64,000 nucleotides of DNA from Vibrio nitrifigilis (GCF_015686695.1 NZ_JADPMR010000004.1:992001-1056000); one strand, 5' to 3'; positions 18,470 to 27,459 are shown, counted from the stretch's first letter. Program-made: numbers and translations. The notes: generated by a model not told the origin, from the letters alone.

Positions 18470-19672
18470 GTGTCTAAATCCACCTTTGTCAGTTTATTTA
18501 TTGCAACATGCGCCGCTATGTTGGGCATTGGCATTATTCTGCCTATATTGCCACTCTATGCAAAAAGCTTACACGCAAGTGCGCTTTCTATCGGTTTACT
18601 ATTTTCAGCCTTTGCACTTTCCCGTATGTTCTTCGCTCCTTATCTGGGGGCATTATCAGACCGATTAGGTAAACGTCGATTATTGCTGTGGGGCTTAGCT
18701 CTGTACGCGTTTTTCGCCTTTCTCTATCCATTTGTGACTAACGCTACCTACTTGTTTGCCCTCCGGTTTTTCGATGGTATCGCCTCAGCGATGGTGACAC
18801 CTATTGCTCAAGCATACGTAGGAGATATTGTTCCCAAGGGCAAAGAAGGCAAATACATGAACCTGTTTAGCATGTCGATGTTCAGTGGCAGCGCTTTAGG
18901 CCCTATTGTGGGTGGTACACTGGCTGATCATTTTGGCCTACATATGCCGTTTTACGCCTTAACCTCAGTGTCACTATTTGCATTCGCGCTAGTCTGGTTT
19001 TTTATCCCTCATCAACAACAAAGTAAACCTACACGTAAACCCCACAAACGCCATCAATTACTGAACGTACTTAAAGATAGGCCCATGCGTGGGGTCTTAG
19101 CCTATATACTATTTCGAGCGTTTTACCGTTTTGGCTTCAATACATTTATTCCGCTTTTAACCGTCAGTTATATGAGTAAATCCAATATTGGTGTGTTATT
19201 GTCTCTTTATATGGTATTTGGTTCAGTGCTACAGTACCCAATGGGTTTGCTTTGCGACCGGTTTTCAAACTGGAAAGCCCCTTTTATATTATGGGGAAGC
19301 TTGCTTAGTGCAGTCTGCATGACAGCACTGTTCTGGTTTCATCAAAATGTGGCTGTTCTTTACCTGTTTGCTATTGGAATGGGTGTTTTCAGTGCCTTGT
19401 CGCGTGCGGCCATTATTGTCGTTAGAACTGAGCGAGGACGCACCCTTGGAATGGGAACCGTGACAGGAAGCTTTGCCAGCGCGCAAGCATTAGGGCAAAT
19501 GTCTGGCCCCATCATCTTAGGATTATTTGTTGATTGGATGGGCCTGCCGTATGTGTTTCTCGTCGGTGGTTTAGTGGGGATTATTGGTGCCATACTCTCG
19601 TATTATTTTATACGTCAGTATGATTCTAACCCACAGGTTGATACTCACTTGAGTCGTGATATCAAATCCTAA
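18470..19672 (+). CDS. MFS drug-type exporter
   Basis: A 400-residue, 12-helix major facilitator of the drug:proton antiporter type. LGIGIILPILPLYAKSL in helix 1, the A-motif loop GALSDRLGKRRLLLWG, and the antiporter motif C (SGSALGPIVGGTLADHFG) in helix 5 are all present, which supports export. Translation starts at a GTG at 18470 with AGAGAAG just upstream; no better ATG exists. Upstream lies the 8-bp tandem repeat. The exported compound is unknown. Confidence 0.86.
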   Translation: MSKSTFVSLFIATCAAMLGIGIILPILPLYAKSLHASALSIGLLFSAFALSRMFFAPYLGALSDRLGKRRLLLWGLALYAFFAFLYPFVTNATYLFALRFFDGIASAMVTPIAQAYVGDIVPKGKEGKYMNLFSMSMFSGSALGPIVGGTLADHFGLHMPFYALTSVSLFAFALVWFFIPHQQQSKPTRKPHKRHQLLNVLKDRPMRGVLAYILFRAFYRFGFNTFIPLLTVSYMSKSNIGVLLSLYMVFGSVLQYPMGLLCDRFSNWKAPFILWGSLLSAVCMTALFWFHQNVAVLYLFAIGMGVFSALSRAAIIVVRTERGRTLGMGTVTGSFASAQALGQMSGPIILGLFVDWMGLPYVFLVGGLVGIIGAILSYYFIRQYDSNPQVDTHLSRDIKS

Positions 19673-19739
19673 CCGCAGCATACCAAACCATAAAAATGAA
19701 GTGATCATCAGGCGAAATGAACGCGTACACTCGCTTGTC

Positions 19740-19844
19740 ATGGAAGAGACAAATTGCGCTGCCACGCTCTGTGCTCAATGTCCTACCCAGCGAAACAGTT
19801 GTGACCAAATTCGTGCTGAAAACACCTATGTGATTGAATGTTAG
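19740..19844 (+). CDS. Possible small cysteine-rich protein (34 residues)
   Basis: A short frame with five cysteines in 34 residues (NCAATLCAQCPTQ, then NSCD and a final C), 25 bp before the dehydrogenase start. C-x4-C-x2-C-x6-C could hold a metal or Fe-S cluster. There is no good ribosome site ahead of the ATG, so expression is doubtful. It may be a leader peptide or chance. I do not recognise a family. Confidence 0.25.
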   Translation: MEETNCAATLCAQCPTQRNSCDQIRAENTYVIEC

Positions 19845-19869
19845 AACTAAAAGTAAGAAGGATCATACT

Positions 19870-20985
19870 ATGTCGAACGAAACCATCTATCTGCCTAATT
19901 ACACTGTTGGCCAAGATGCCTATAGTAAAATTGGCTACATCACTGCTCCATATGGAAATAAAGCGGTGGTTATTGGTGGTGAAACTGCAATAGAAAAAGC
20001 TAAACCAGCACTGCTTAACGGCATCGAAGGTAGCCACACCGTATTATTAGACTTTCTGTGGTACGGCGGTGCTGCAACAATGGATAATGTCCATCAACTG
20101 GCCGGGCATCCACATGTCAAAGACGCTGATATGCTATTTGGTGTTGGCGGCGGACGTGCTTGCGATACAGTGAAGGTACTTGGCGCCATTACAGGTAAGC
20201 CTGTCTTCACCTTCCCGACTCTTGCTTCTAACTGTGCAGCGTGCACGTCTCTGAGTGTGATGTATCACAACGATGGCTCTTTCGCTGAATACTTCTACCA
20301 AAGTCACCCACCACTGCACACCTTTATCAATACGCAAATTATCGCAGAATCTCCGGCAGAAATGTTTTGGGCTGGCATTGGTGATGCGTTAAGTAAAGAG
20401 TATGAGGTTGAATATTGCTGCCGCGATAAAAAACTCACCCATTTACCACAGCTAGGATTAGGCATTGCCAAAACCTGTACCGCTCCATTACTCGACAATG
20501 GTAAAAAGGCACTTGAAGATTGTCGTAATAATCAGGTTTCTGCTGAACTAGAAGAAGTCGTGCTCGCTATTGTGATGTTAACCGGGATTGTTTCCAACTG
20601 TGCAGTGCATATCAGCGATCAAATCGCTCCTGAAGATCAATACTACTACAACAGTTCACTCGCTCACTGTGTCTACTATGGTAGTTCGTTGATCCCAGCC
20701 AGTGAATCACAGCACTTACATGGTGAAATTGTTGCATTTGGCGTGCTTTGCTTATTGAAATACGACAATAACGAACAAGAATTCAATCGCATTTTGGAAT
20801 TTAATAAAAGCTTGGGCTTGCCAGTCACGATAGCCGAGATTGGCCTTACTGAAGCAGATTTACCTATTGTGGCAGAGAAAGCGGCCTCAGTCATTGAGTG
20901 GGAAGTCGCACCTGGCACACCAACGCAAGAAAAATTCATTGCCGCGATATTGGCCGCTGATGCGATTGGTCGTCAAGCCGCATAA
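19870..20985 (+). CDS. Iron-type alcohol dehydrogenase family protein (GldA/HcxA-like)
   Basis: A 371-residue cytoplasmic NAD(P)-dependent dehydrogenase of the glycerol dehydrogenase branch. GVGGGRACDTVKVLG (near residue 90) is the nucleotide-binding signature, and FPTLASNCAACTSLSVMY matches the block shared by GldA and E. coli HcxA (YbdH). Metal ligands are expected at D (GIGDALSKEYE) and histidines in the HLHGEIVAFG segment. The ATG at 19870 follows an AAGAAGGA site; an earlier in-frame ATG adds 12 residues. The substrate could be glycerol or a hydroxycarboxylate. Confidence 0.85.
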   Translation: MSNETIYLPNYTVGQDAYSKIGYITAPYGNKAVVIGGETAIEKAKPALLNGIEGSHTVLLDFLWYGGAATMDNVHQLAGHPHVKDADMLFGVGGGRACDTVKVLGAITGKPVFTFPTLASNCAACTSLSVMYHNDGSFAEYFYQSHPPLHTFINTQIIAESPAEMFWAGIGDALSKEYEVEYCCRDKKLTHLPQLGLGIAKTCTAPLLDNGKKALEDCRNNQVSAELEEVVLAIVMLTGIVSNCAVHISDQIAPEDQYYYNSSLAHCVYYGSSLIPASESQHLHGEIVAFGVLCLLKYDNNEQEFNRILEFNKSLGLPVTIAEIGLTEADLPIVAEKAASVIEWEVAPGTPTQEKFIAAILAADAIGRQAA

Positions 20986-21009
20986 TGTTTATGCCATCAG
21001 GCAGATATA

Positions 21010-21046
21010 AAAACGGTGGTCAATGATATTGACCACCGTTTTTTTC
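21010..21046. terminator. Terminator after the dehydrogenase gene
   Basis: A 15-bp stem (AAAACGGTGGTCAAT and its complement) with a 3-base loop runs into seven T residues, between converging genes. Confidence 0.9.
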
Positions 21047-21065
21047 ATTCTTCAGAGTCTCAGAG

Positions 21066-21374
21066 CTATCGACGACGCGGTTTCGCTTTCTCGCTTTCTG
21101 CATCGTAGATTTCTCGATTTAGAGCGATGGATAGCTTAGCGCACAATTTTGTAATCCACCCCATCCAGATAAGACCATTGACCTTTCCTATCACAACAAG
21201 CCCGCTTGGCTTTGAAGAAACGGTAATATATTGTGCATCGTTGGGTGTACCAAACCAACATGGGAAATCAGTCTTAGCTTGCCAACCATCCATTTCAGAA
21301 TAGACGGCGGTCACCTTTTCATTATCTTGTTCGGAAAGATCATAAGGTAAATTCAATATAATCGTTTGTTCCAT
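21066..21374 (-). CDS. Hypothetical protein, 102 residues
   Basis: I do not recognise this protein. It begins MEQTIILNLPYDLSEQDNEKV, has a central hydrophobic glycine-rich strand pair (GLVVIGKVNGLIWMGWI), and ends with a basic tail (EKAKPRRR). It looks soluble and of ordinary composition. It is the leftmost of the run of small minus-strand genes that extends to the integron integrase, but no attC site borders it. Confidence 0.55.
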   Translation of the reverse strand: MEQTIILNLPYDLSEQDNEKVTAVYSEMDGWQAKTDFPCWFGTPNDAQYITVSSKPSGLVVIGKVNGLIWMGWITKLCAKLSIALNREIYDAESEKAKPRRR

Positions 21375-21609
21375 ATGCGCTGTGCTCTTCGCCCTCCCTC
21401 AGTGGTGCTCGATACCCAATCAACTCAGTAATAGTACCCAATTAATTGCACAAATTCGATTCCCATCAAGGTTAATTACCAAAATTTAAATGTTTTTTAA
21501 TCTTGGCGTCATTTTGATCCTGTTTGCGCTGAGACGTTTTGATAAATGTTAAAGAAAACACGGTTAGTGTTGAGGAGAAAGCAATCACTCGTTTCGTTAT
21601 TCTTAATAA
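21375..21609. other. Short gap without a gene
   Basis: About 235 bp between two minus-strand hypothetical genes. I see no open frame, clear attC or terminator in it. Confidence 0.4.
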
Positions 21610-21939
21610 CTAATAATCGAACTCATTGTTATACAACTTAAAGATATTAACTAATGGCTCTTCCCAGCCTAAACAAGCTTTGAGCTGTTTTATAACGGGC
21701 GACACTTGCTCTCTAGTAACGTTAATTTCTATTTTTAATAACGGGTAGTTTTCTATACTTCCTACCCCACCAAACACAGGTTGGGCCCCTTCTAACGCTC
21801 GATGCGAACCTTCGATAGAAGCGATGGCCCAACAGTGATCATAATGACCTATTTTATCCACGCCTGATTCATGCAGGGTCGATAATACCAATTCTTTTTG
21901 CTCTGGTTTACAGCAAATGTCTAACTTGTACATGTCCAC
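21610..21939 (-). CDS. YqfO/NIF3 C-terminal-like protein
   Basis: A 109-residue stand-alone version of the CutA-like insertion domain found in NIF3/YqfO proteins. The pattern YKLDICCKPEQKELVLSTLHESGVDKIGHYDHCWAIASIEGSHRALEGAQP, with the conserved G-x-Y-D-x-C and glycine-rich GGVGSIENYPLLKIE, fits this family. Function is unknown; a trimeric ligand-binding or metal-related role is suggested only by structural relatives. Confidence 0.75.
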   Translation of the reverse strand: MDMYKLDICCKPEQKELVLSTLHESGVDKIGHYDHCWAIASIEGSHRALEGAQPVFGGVGSIENYPLLKIEINVTREQVSPVIKQLKACLGWEEPLVNIFKLYNNEFDY

Positions 21940-22063
21940 GCCAACTATATTAACTTATTGAAATATCTAACTATAACTTCCCATACCATCGATGGCGATA
22001 CTATATTTAGACAATTAACCAACGTAGCGTTCGAGAAGTCATTTATTGCCAAAGAAATTAAAT

Positions 22064-22285
22064 TTACTGGCAAAATGTTTCAATATACAGTGCTTCAACT
22101 TTATCGCGTGCCCATTGTGTTCGACGCAGGAATTTTAAAGACGATTTTATAGAAGGATTATTGTAAAAGCAGTTGAGCTGAATTTTTGCATCCAACCCCT
22201 CCCAGCCATAATGCTCTTGCAAACGAACCAAAATTTTCTCGAGCGTTAATCCGTGTAAAGGATTATTGGGTTGTTCTTGGCTCAT
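22064..22285 (-). CDS. VF530-family small DNA-binding-type protein (DUF2132)
   Basis: A 73-residue protein with the family signature NPLHGLTLEKILVRLQEHYGWEGL and NNPSIKSSLKFLRRTQWARDKVEALYI. A VF530 structure from Vibrio fischeri suggested nucleic-acid binding, but the role is not settled. Very common as a single small gene in marine gamma-proteobacteria. Confidence 0.85.
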   Translation of the reverse strand: MSQEQPNNPLHGLTLEKILVRLQEHYGWEGLDAKIQLNCFYNNPSIKSSLKFLRRTQWARDKVEALYIETFCQ

Positions 22286-22407
22286 AGGAAATCTCTTATA
22301 GTGTTAATTCAAAGGCGCAGTGTAACAGAATCTAACCTTAGTTACGTCTAGTACTGCATTGAGAAACGCTCCCTTGCTAAACCACGTTGAGAAGTTCAGG
22401 GTAATCT

Positions 22408-23070
22408 TTAACGGCTTGTCAGGTGAATAAGCTGAGTCATAATCGAGTCTCGGGTAACAACATAATCAGCAGAACTTTCAACACCAGAGTAGTCGGAGAC
22501 TCTCATGGAACGCAAACCAACTTGCTTAGCACCCTGAATATCCGCAACTTCACTGTCTCCTACCATGATTATCTTGGACGGAGAATTCTTAGCAAGATCA
22601 ACAGCAATTTCAAATGCCTTTTTGCTCGGTTTACGATAGCCAATGTCTGAAGACCAAATTACCTGATGGAAATATTTATCTAGCCCTCTATTTCTTAGGT
22701 CATTTTGGAAAATATCTGTATCACCTGTCACATTCGACAGCAAGATCAGCTCAGTTCCCTGATTATGTAACTGTTCAAGTAACGGAATGGAATAGTGATA
22801 TAACTGACCACTTTGAACAAATTGGCGTAAATGTTGACAGCCAATAGATACATCAAAATCAACTGCGTAGTGAGTAAAGGCGTTCTGCCATACCTCAATC
22901 CAATTGGGTTGTTCGACTTGTTCTGGAATATAGAGATCTTGTATCGAGAGCTCAATAAGCGCGCCTATCTCTTTGGCGTACTCTGACCCACTAATGTTCT
23001 CTAAGGATTCAGCGAGATCCCCCATTTCACACAGTGTATTCCCATAATCAAAAATAACGGTATCGAACAT
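22408..23070 (-). CDS. HAD-superfamily hydrolase
   Basis: A 220-residue haloacid dehalogenase-type phosphatase. Motif I is FDYGNTLCE (nucleophile D, with the expected second residues D-Y-G-N-T), motif II is LILLSNVTG, and the lysine plus acidic motif are YRKPSKKAFE and IIMVGDSEVADIQGA. A helical cap lies between motifs I and II. The substrate is unknown. It begins a run with the carbamoyltransferase-like gene upstream (45-bp gap), possibly co-transcribed. Confidence 0.82.
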   Translation of the reverse strand: MFDTVIFDYGNTLCEMGDLAESLENISGSEYAKEIGALIELSIQDLYIPEQVEQPNWIEVWQNAFTHYAVDFDVSIGCQHLRQFVQSGQLYHYSIPLLEQLHNQGTELILLSNVTGDTDIFQNDLRNRGLDKYFHQVIWSSDIGYRKPSKKAFEIAVDLAKNSPSKIIMVGDSEVADIQGAKQVGLRSMRVSDYSGVESSADYVVTRDSIMTQLIHLTSR

Positions 23071-23114
23071 TCTTCCCCCATATTTATCGTTTTATTGCAT
23101 GACAATAGTGTTGA

Positions 23115-23921
23115 TTACCCTTCTGAGTGCATCATTAAATAATGGATAACCGCGGCTTGAACGGGTAATAGCCAACGCTTTTGATCATAACCAGAAAAAC
23201 GAGAATAGGTATTAGGCTCGAATATCATCTCTTTCCCTACGGTTACGGGAGGAACGGGCAAAAATTCTGGATGCCCCAATGTCTCTAAAAGAGGTATAGA
23301 TAATGAATAGGTACTGTCAGCAAATCCTTTTGGCCATGCGTCAGTAATGACCACATCAAACTCACCCGTAAGTTGATCAATATAGCGCACGTTGGATTCA
23401 TCATCGTGCTGATTTGCTGGACAAAAGTGCGTCAAATTAAGATCTAACACTTGAGCTAAGGCGTGCCAGGATTTAAATACATTAGTGCTCGGGCCCCATA
23501 ATAAAATACGTAGGTTTTCAATATCGCCGTATTTCGCATTGAGATAATACGCATCGGTTAGCACTTCACAGGGGTGCGCGTCACTCGACATGGCATTAAT
23601 CACTGGTTTACGAGTAGCATTGGCAAACTCCGTCATCCTTTGGTGATTACTGTCTCTAATGACATACAGAGAATAGAACGGGTCCAAATACCCAGCCAAA
23701 TCATCGACCGCTTCACCCGTTTTCAAGAAATTAGGTAACTCAACATAATTCAACCCGAGCGTTTGAAATGCCTGAATAAAGGTAGTTCGAGTTCGAATGC
23801 CATTCCCCTCAAACGACCAAGCAACGTTGCCTTGTAGTTGCTCAGTCATCTCTTCAGATACGTTTTTCCATATTTGCAAAATATCTGCTTTGGTCAGGCT
23901 ATTAACATCAAGTAACTTCAT
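23115..23921 (-). CDS. Aspartate/ornithine carbamoyltransferase-like protein
   Basis: A 268-residue protein of the ATCase/OTCase fold, about 40-60 residues shorter than true enzymes. The carbamoyl-phosphate loop appears as FEGNGIRTRTTF instead of the usual S-T-R-T-R, HPCEVLTD replaces H-P-x-Q-x-L-x-D, and DVVITDAWPKG matches the ornithine-side loop only loosely. The ATG at 23921 follows an AGGGACG site; an earlier frame start at 23957 has none. The altered loop suggests a different acceptor or lost activity. I do not assign arginine or pyrimidine synthesis. Confidence 0.7.
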   Translation of the reverse strand: MKLLDVNSLTKADILQIWKNVSEEMTEQLQGNVAWSFEGNGIRTRTTFIQAFQTLGLNYVELPNFLKTGEAVDDLAGYLDPFYSLYVIRDSNHQRMTEFANATRKPVINAMSSDAHPCEVLTDAYYLNAKYGDIENLRILLWGPSTNVFKSWHALAQVLDLNLTHFCPANQHDDESNVRYIDQLTGEFDVVITDAWPKGFADSTYSLSIPLLETLGHPEFLPVPPVTVGKEMIFEPNTYSRFSGYDQKRWLLPVQAAVIHYLMMHSEG

Positions 23922-24044
23922 AACGTCCCTATTGAAAATAATATCCAATGAAAACATTAAGATAACATATGTATTAATTCAGATGTAGTTAATTAAACCG
24001 CATAGACATTGTCGCATTGCCGACACGCCACTTGGCCTTTTTAT

Positions 24045-24485
24045 TTAACTTAATTCAAAACTCTCACACCCAACAATTGAGAAATGATGACTTGCGATAT
24101 TGAAACCTTCACGTAAATAAAATTTATGGGCTGGGAATCGGTGCACAGCAGAATCCAAGTGGATCTGCTGACATCCAATCTTTGATGCATATGCTTTAAA
24201 CCATTCCATTAAAAATTTACCAACGCCATCGGAACGACATCGATCATTAGTCACTAGATCTTCAATGTAGATATACTTTCCCCAAGCAAGCTTTTCTCCC
24301 AAAGAGTATCCCGCAACAGCCAGCACTTGGTGCTCATCTTTAACATAGACTATCTGATAGCCGCCTAATTTTTGTTTTTCTATCTGTGCAGATAATGAGT
24401 CAACATCATACTGAGACCTGAGCTGTAACAACACCTCTAATACACTCAAGTATTCTGCATTCCTTTCAAGAGATTTCACTTCCAT
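24045..24485 (-). CDS. GNAT-family N-acetyltransferase
   Basis: A 146-residue acetyl-CoA-dependent acyltransferase. The acetyl-CoA loop is seen as IEDLVTNDRCRSDGVGKFLMEWFKAYA (R/Q-x-x-G-x-G type pattern), and LDSAVHRFPAHKFYLREGF is the C-terminal motif B. Single-gene GNATs are typical integron cassettes, but no attC flanks this one. The acceptor is unknown. A solo copy of the dispersed repeat end lies 18 bp upstream. Confidence 0.82.
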   Translation of the reverse strand: MEVKSLERNAEYLSVLEVLLQLRSQYDVDSLSAQIEKQKLGGYQIVYVKDEHQVLAVAGYSLGEKLAWGKYIYIEDLVTNDRCRSDGVGKFLMEWFKAYASKIGCQQIHLDSAVHRFPAHKFYLREGFNIASHHFSIVGCESFELS

Positions 24486-24502
24486 ATTCTTCCCTTACTC
24501 AC

Positions 24503-24525
24503 TATACCCAAGTAACCTCATATGC
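24503..24525. repeat. Solo end of the dispersed repeat
   Basis: TATACCCAAGTAACCTCATATGC matches 21 of the first 23 bases of the element at 50436. No matching second end is close by, so it is a relic, located between a GNAT gene and the pentapeptide-repeat gene. Confidence 0.65.
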
Positions 24526-24562
24526 TGATTTAGTAATGGCAAGCATCCAAATGCTCATACTG

Positions 24563-25165
24563 TTAATCCACTAACTCAACCCCTAAGCACTCTAATAAAC
24601 TCAACGCTTCATAGCGTGAAAACTTCGCGCCTTGAACATCATTTTCTAACACATTGATGGCGTAATGACTTGAATCACTAAAATCCACAGAACGTAAGTT
24701 AGTTCGCGTAAACAAGCTATGAGTAAAATCGCAATAAATCATGGTTGAATTCTGAAAATTTCCTTCCCGAAAATCAACATCATGCAACTTACATTCATCG
24801 AATTGCAGCTCATTCAATGTTAAACCAAAGAATGAAGCATCATTCATGATGCAGCGTTCAAATTTGAGTTCAAAATCAGCGTGATAAACAGGCCAGCTCG
24901 CCCGAGTCCAATCAATTCCCACCAGCTTACTATCAATAAAATGAACACCAAATAAGCGCGAGTGTAAGAGCTTCACCAAACTCAAATTACAGCGACTGAA
25001 TTCGCAATTAATAAATTTGCAGTTTTTAAACTGCGAGCCTGAAAAATCACTATCGAGAAAACGACAATCTTCAAACTCGATATCTTGATAGTCCGATTCC
25101 AATTGCTCTAGTTTTTCAAAAGAAACATCAAGATATGATTCACCGCTATTAATCTCTTGCATCAC
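24563..25165 (-). CDS. Pentapeptide-repeat protein (Qnr/McbG-like fold)
   Basis: A 200-residue right-handed beta-helix protein. Residues 30-65 read FEDCRFLDSDFSGSQFKNCKFINCEF with F or L at every fifth position; a second run covers about 105-165. The ending ARFSRYEAL-type segment (QGAKFSRYEALSLLECLGVEL) resembles the C-terminal helix of Qnr proteins. Qnr proteins mimic DNA and protect gyrase. This one is somewhat shorter and its similarity to Qnr is modest, so a gyrase role is only a possibility. Confidence 0.8.
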   Translation of the reverse strand: MMQEINSGESYLDVSFEKLEQLESDYQDIEFEDCRFLDSDFSGSQFKNCKFINCEFSRCNLSLVKLLHSRLFGVHFIDSKLVGIDWTRASWPVYHADFELKFERCIMNDASFFGLTLNELQFDECKLHDVDFREGNFQNSTMIYCDFTHSLFTRTNLRSVDFSDSSHYAINVLENDVQGAKFSRYEALSLLECLGVELVD

Positions 25166-25222
25166 TATCTCCGGTCTTACTCAGCAACTCTTTTGCTATT
25201 TATTGAAGATGGAGTATACCGT

Positions 25223-25957
25223 CTATTGTGCAAAGAAGGTTTCGTGTTTCTTAAATCGCCCAGTATTATTGTCAGGTTCAAATGTAAATAGGCCATCAAC
25301 ATCATGCAGAGCGCCGATCATCTGACGGTTAAAGTCTGCATTGCCTTCATCATACAAGTAATCAGCGACATCAACCCATTTAGCGTCTGCTATTTCATCC
25401 GTATCCTGAATAGCAATAGTTTCCGTACCCGCGATAAGTCGACAAACCAGATACATATTCGTTTTTCCAAACTGAAATGGGTGGCGGGTCGTAAAGCCGA
25501 CAATCGATTGAAATGAGGCTTCAACTCCGGTTTCTTCCAGCACTTCACGAATGATGGCAGTTTCTATTTTTTCACCCAGTTCAATATGACCACCGGGCAA
25601 TTTATAACCTGTCATACCCTGTTCTTTCACAACCAATAGCTGACCCTGTTCATTTTTGACAATCGCCCCCGCGCCAAGGGTATGAGTCGGGATAAAAGGC
25701 ACAAACTCTGTAGTTGGCGCTTTTAAAATTAATGTGATCTGGTCTTCCAAACAATTGTGAAAGACAAAACCTAACTCAGTCGCAATCGGGACAAATTGAG
25801 CACACTCGATGGTAAGAGTCAGCCACACAATATTTTTTTGTTCCTGCTGGGCAAATGCGATGACATCGTGTAACTCTAATCGAAATGTAGCAACATCTTC
25901 AGGCAGTTCATCGTGGCTGATAATAACGCCGTTAAATTTATCTAATACAAACTTCAA
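25223..25957 (-). CDS. Nudix hydrolase with an N-terminal domain
   Basis: A 244-residue protein. The Nudix box GGHIELGEKIETAIIREVLEETGVEA sits near residues 122-147 and has the G-x5-E-x7-R-E-V-x-E-E-x-G pattern complete. About 90 residues precede the Nudix fold and resemble the acyltransferase-like N-terminal part of related Vibrio Nudix proteins (VTFVPI-type segment at VPIATELGFVFHN). The enzyme hydrolyses a nucleoside-diphosphate-linked compound, unidentified. Confidence 0.85.
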   Translation of the reverse strand: MKFVLDKFNGVIISHDELPEDVATFRLELHDVIAFAQQEQKNIVWLTLTIECAQFVPIATELGFVFHNCLEDQITLILKAPTTEFVPFIPTHTLGAGAIVKNEQGQLLVVKEQGMTGYKLPGGHIELGEKIETAIIREVLEETGVEASFQSIVGFTTRHPFQFGKTNMYLVCRLIAGTETIAIQDTDEIADAKWVDVADYLYDEGNADFNRQMIGALHDVDGLFTFEPDNNTGRFKKHETFFAQ

Positions 25958-26025
25958 TGTGTTCCCTTCGTTCTAATTAATCCGCACGTTCCTACCTGAT
26001 GCTTAGTAGTATCAGAAAGAACAAT

Positions 26026-26664
26026 CTAAGGAGATTCGTGTTGCGCCATCTTATGGTTAAATTCCGACATATGAGCGATTTGGACTGACGCTTTGGGATA
26101 TTTTTCACCCATATTCGGCGCATAATAAACACTCACCATATTCGCTCGATTGGCGGCTTCTATTCCTAAGTAACTATCTTCTAACACACAACAATCTTGA
26201 GGCTTCACTTGCATGGATTTTGCCGCGTGTAGAAACAAATCCGGCTCTGGTTTCCATGAGCCAACTTCATAGGAACTGAAAATACACTCTGTGAAATAGT
26301 GTGATAGTCCCGTCACTTGTAGTGCTCTCTCTATTTTTGTCCGCGGAGCTGATGAAGCAATACAAAATGGCACTGTCAGCGATTCCAACAAATCAACGAC
26401 ACCGTCACATGGTATTAAATGTTGATCGAACAGTTTGTCCACTTTAGCGCGATATTGCTGTTCAAATGATGCGGGAAAAGACGTTGAAAACTCTTGCTCT
26501 AAATTAGCTAAAATATTGGCCAATTTACCACCTCTGAATCGTTGCACTAGGTCTTCTGCCTTACATTGAATCCCTAGCTCGGCAAGTTGATGTTCTAAGC
26601 CTAAATTGCACAGTAATTCACTATCGACTAACGTCCCATCACAATCAAAGATGACTAATTTCAT
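26026..26664 (-). CDS. HAD-family sugar-phosphatase-like hydrolase
   Basis: A 212-residue phosphatase of the beta-phosphoglucomutase-like HAD subfamily. Motif I is FDCDGTLVDSELL at the N-terminus; motif II is FCIASSAPRTK; the lysine lies in VGSWKPEPDLF; and CCVLEDSYLGIEAA is motif III. The helical cap occupies about residues 16-80. The substrate is probably a small phosphorylated metabolite. Confidence 0.85.
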   Translation of the reverse strand: MKLVIFDCDGTLVDSELLCNLGLEHQLAELGIQCKAEDLVQRFRGGKLANILANLEQEFSTSFPASFEQQYRAKVDKLFDQHLIPCDGVVDLLESLTVPFCIASSAPRTKIERALQVTGLSHYFTECIFSSYEVGSWKPEPDLFLHAAKSMQVKPQDCCVLEDSYLGIEAANRANMVSVYYAPNMGEKYPKASVQIAHMSEFNHKMAQHESP

Positions 26665-26814
26665 TCCAGACCTTTTAAATAGCGTTTAAGCAGCATTTTG
26701 ACGAAAACCTAATAACAACTTTGATTCAGAAATAAAGATTACTTGCACAACATCTTGTGACATCAACACTTCCTTTTATTGCTCGGATGTTATGGTGAAT
26801 GGGCTTCCCGCCCC

Positions 26815-27267
26815 CTACTGCCTCAACCCAATATCTGAAGCAGTCCAAGTCATGACATCTTGCCATACCGCATCTAAATTCCACGATTTAAACATGGATG
26901 ATTTGGCCTGTTCATCATCTTGTTTCTCTACTTTGGACAAATAGTGATACATGAATGCCGCAACTCGATAATTCCTTATGCAATGAACAAAGACCTTTTG
27001 GTCTTTAAGTGCTGCCATCACATTACAAAACAATCGCACTTGCTCTTTAGTCGGCTCATCAAACCTTACCGGTATATGTATGTAAGTAATATCGAGCGAT
27101 GCCAATACCTTATCTTCTTCGGCAATAGCTTGAGGATGATCCGGCATGCCTAAGTTAATCACATATCGATATCCGGCTGCGGCAATTTGCCCAAATTCGT
27201 GGCGTTTGGGCTGTCCTCCCGTTGCAACCGTACTGGTTAACTGCACAAAATTCTTAATGGATTCCAT
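26815..27267 (-). CDS. Protein-tyrosine-phosphatase-like protein (beta-lactamase hydrolase-like family)
   Basis: A 150-residue protein of the small dual-specificity phosphatase-like group. The fold is recognisable from TGGQPKRHEFGQIAAAGYRYVINLGMP and from IHIPVRFDEPTKEQVRLF. The active-site loop reads VHCIRNYRVAAF, i.e. C-x4-R, one residue shorter than the classical C-x5-R, which is seen in this subgroup. The ATG at 27267 follows AAGGAAGA; an upstream in-frame start at 27318 has no ribosome site. Function unknown. Confidence 0.75.
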   Translation of the reverse strand: MESIKNFVQLTSTVATGGQPKRHEFGQIAAAGYRYVINLGMPDHPQAIAEEDKVLASLDITYIHIPVRFDEPTKEQVRLFCNVMAALKDQKVFVHCIRNYRVAAFMYHYLSKVEKQDDEQAKSSMFKSWNLDAVWQDVMTWTASDIGLRQ

Positions 27268-27459
27268 TCTCTTCCTTGTTATTTCAACCAAGAATGACCG
27301 CTCATTCATGGTTTGCATTGATAGCTTCCATCCTAAAGCGAATCAACATATGAATATGTGAGCATTTCGAGATAGTTACTTATTTGTAACACATTAAAAA
27401 ATAAAGAAAAGAGAAAACGATAGGATAAAGGGAACGTTGAGACAAGAGCAGAAAAAAGA

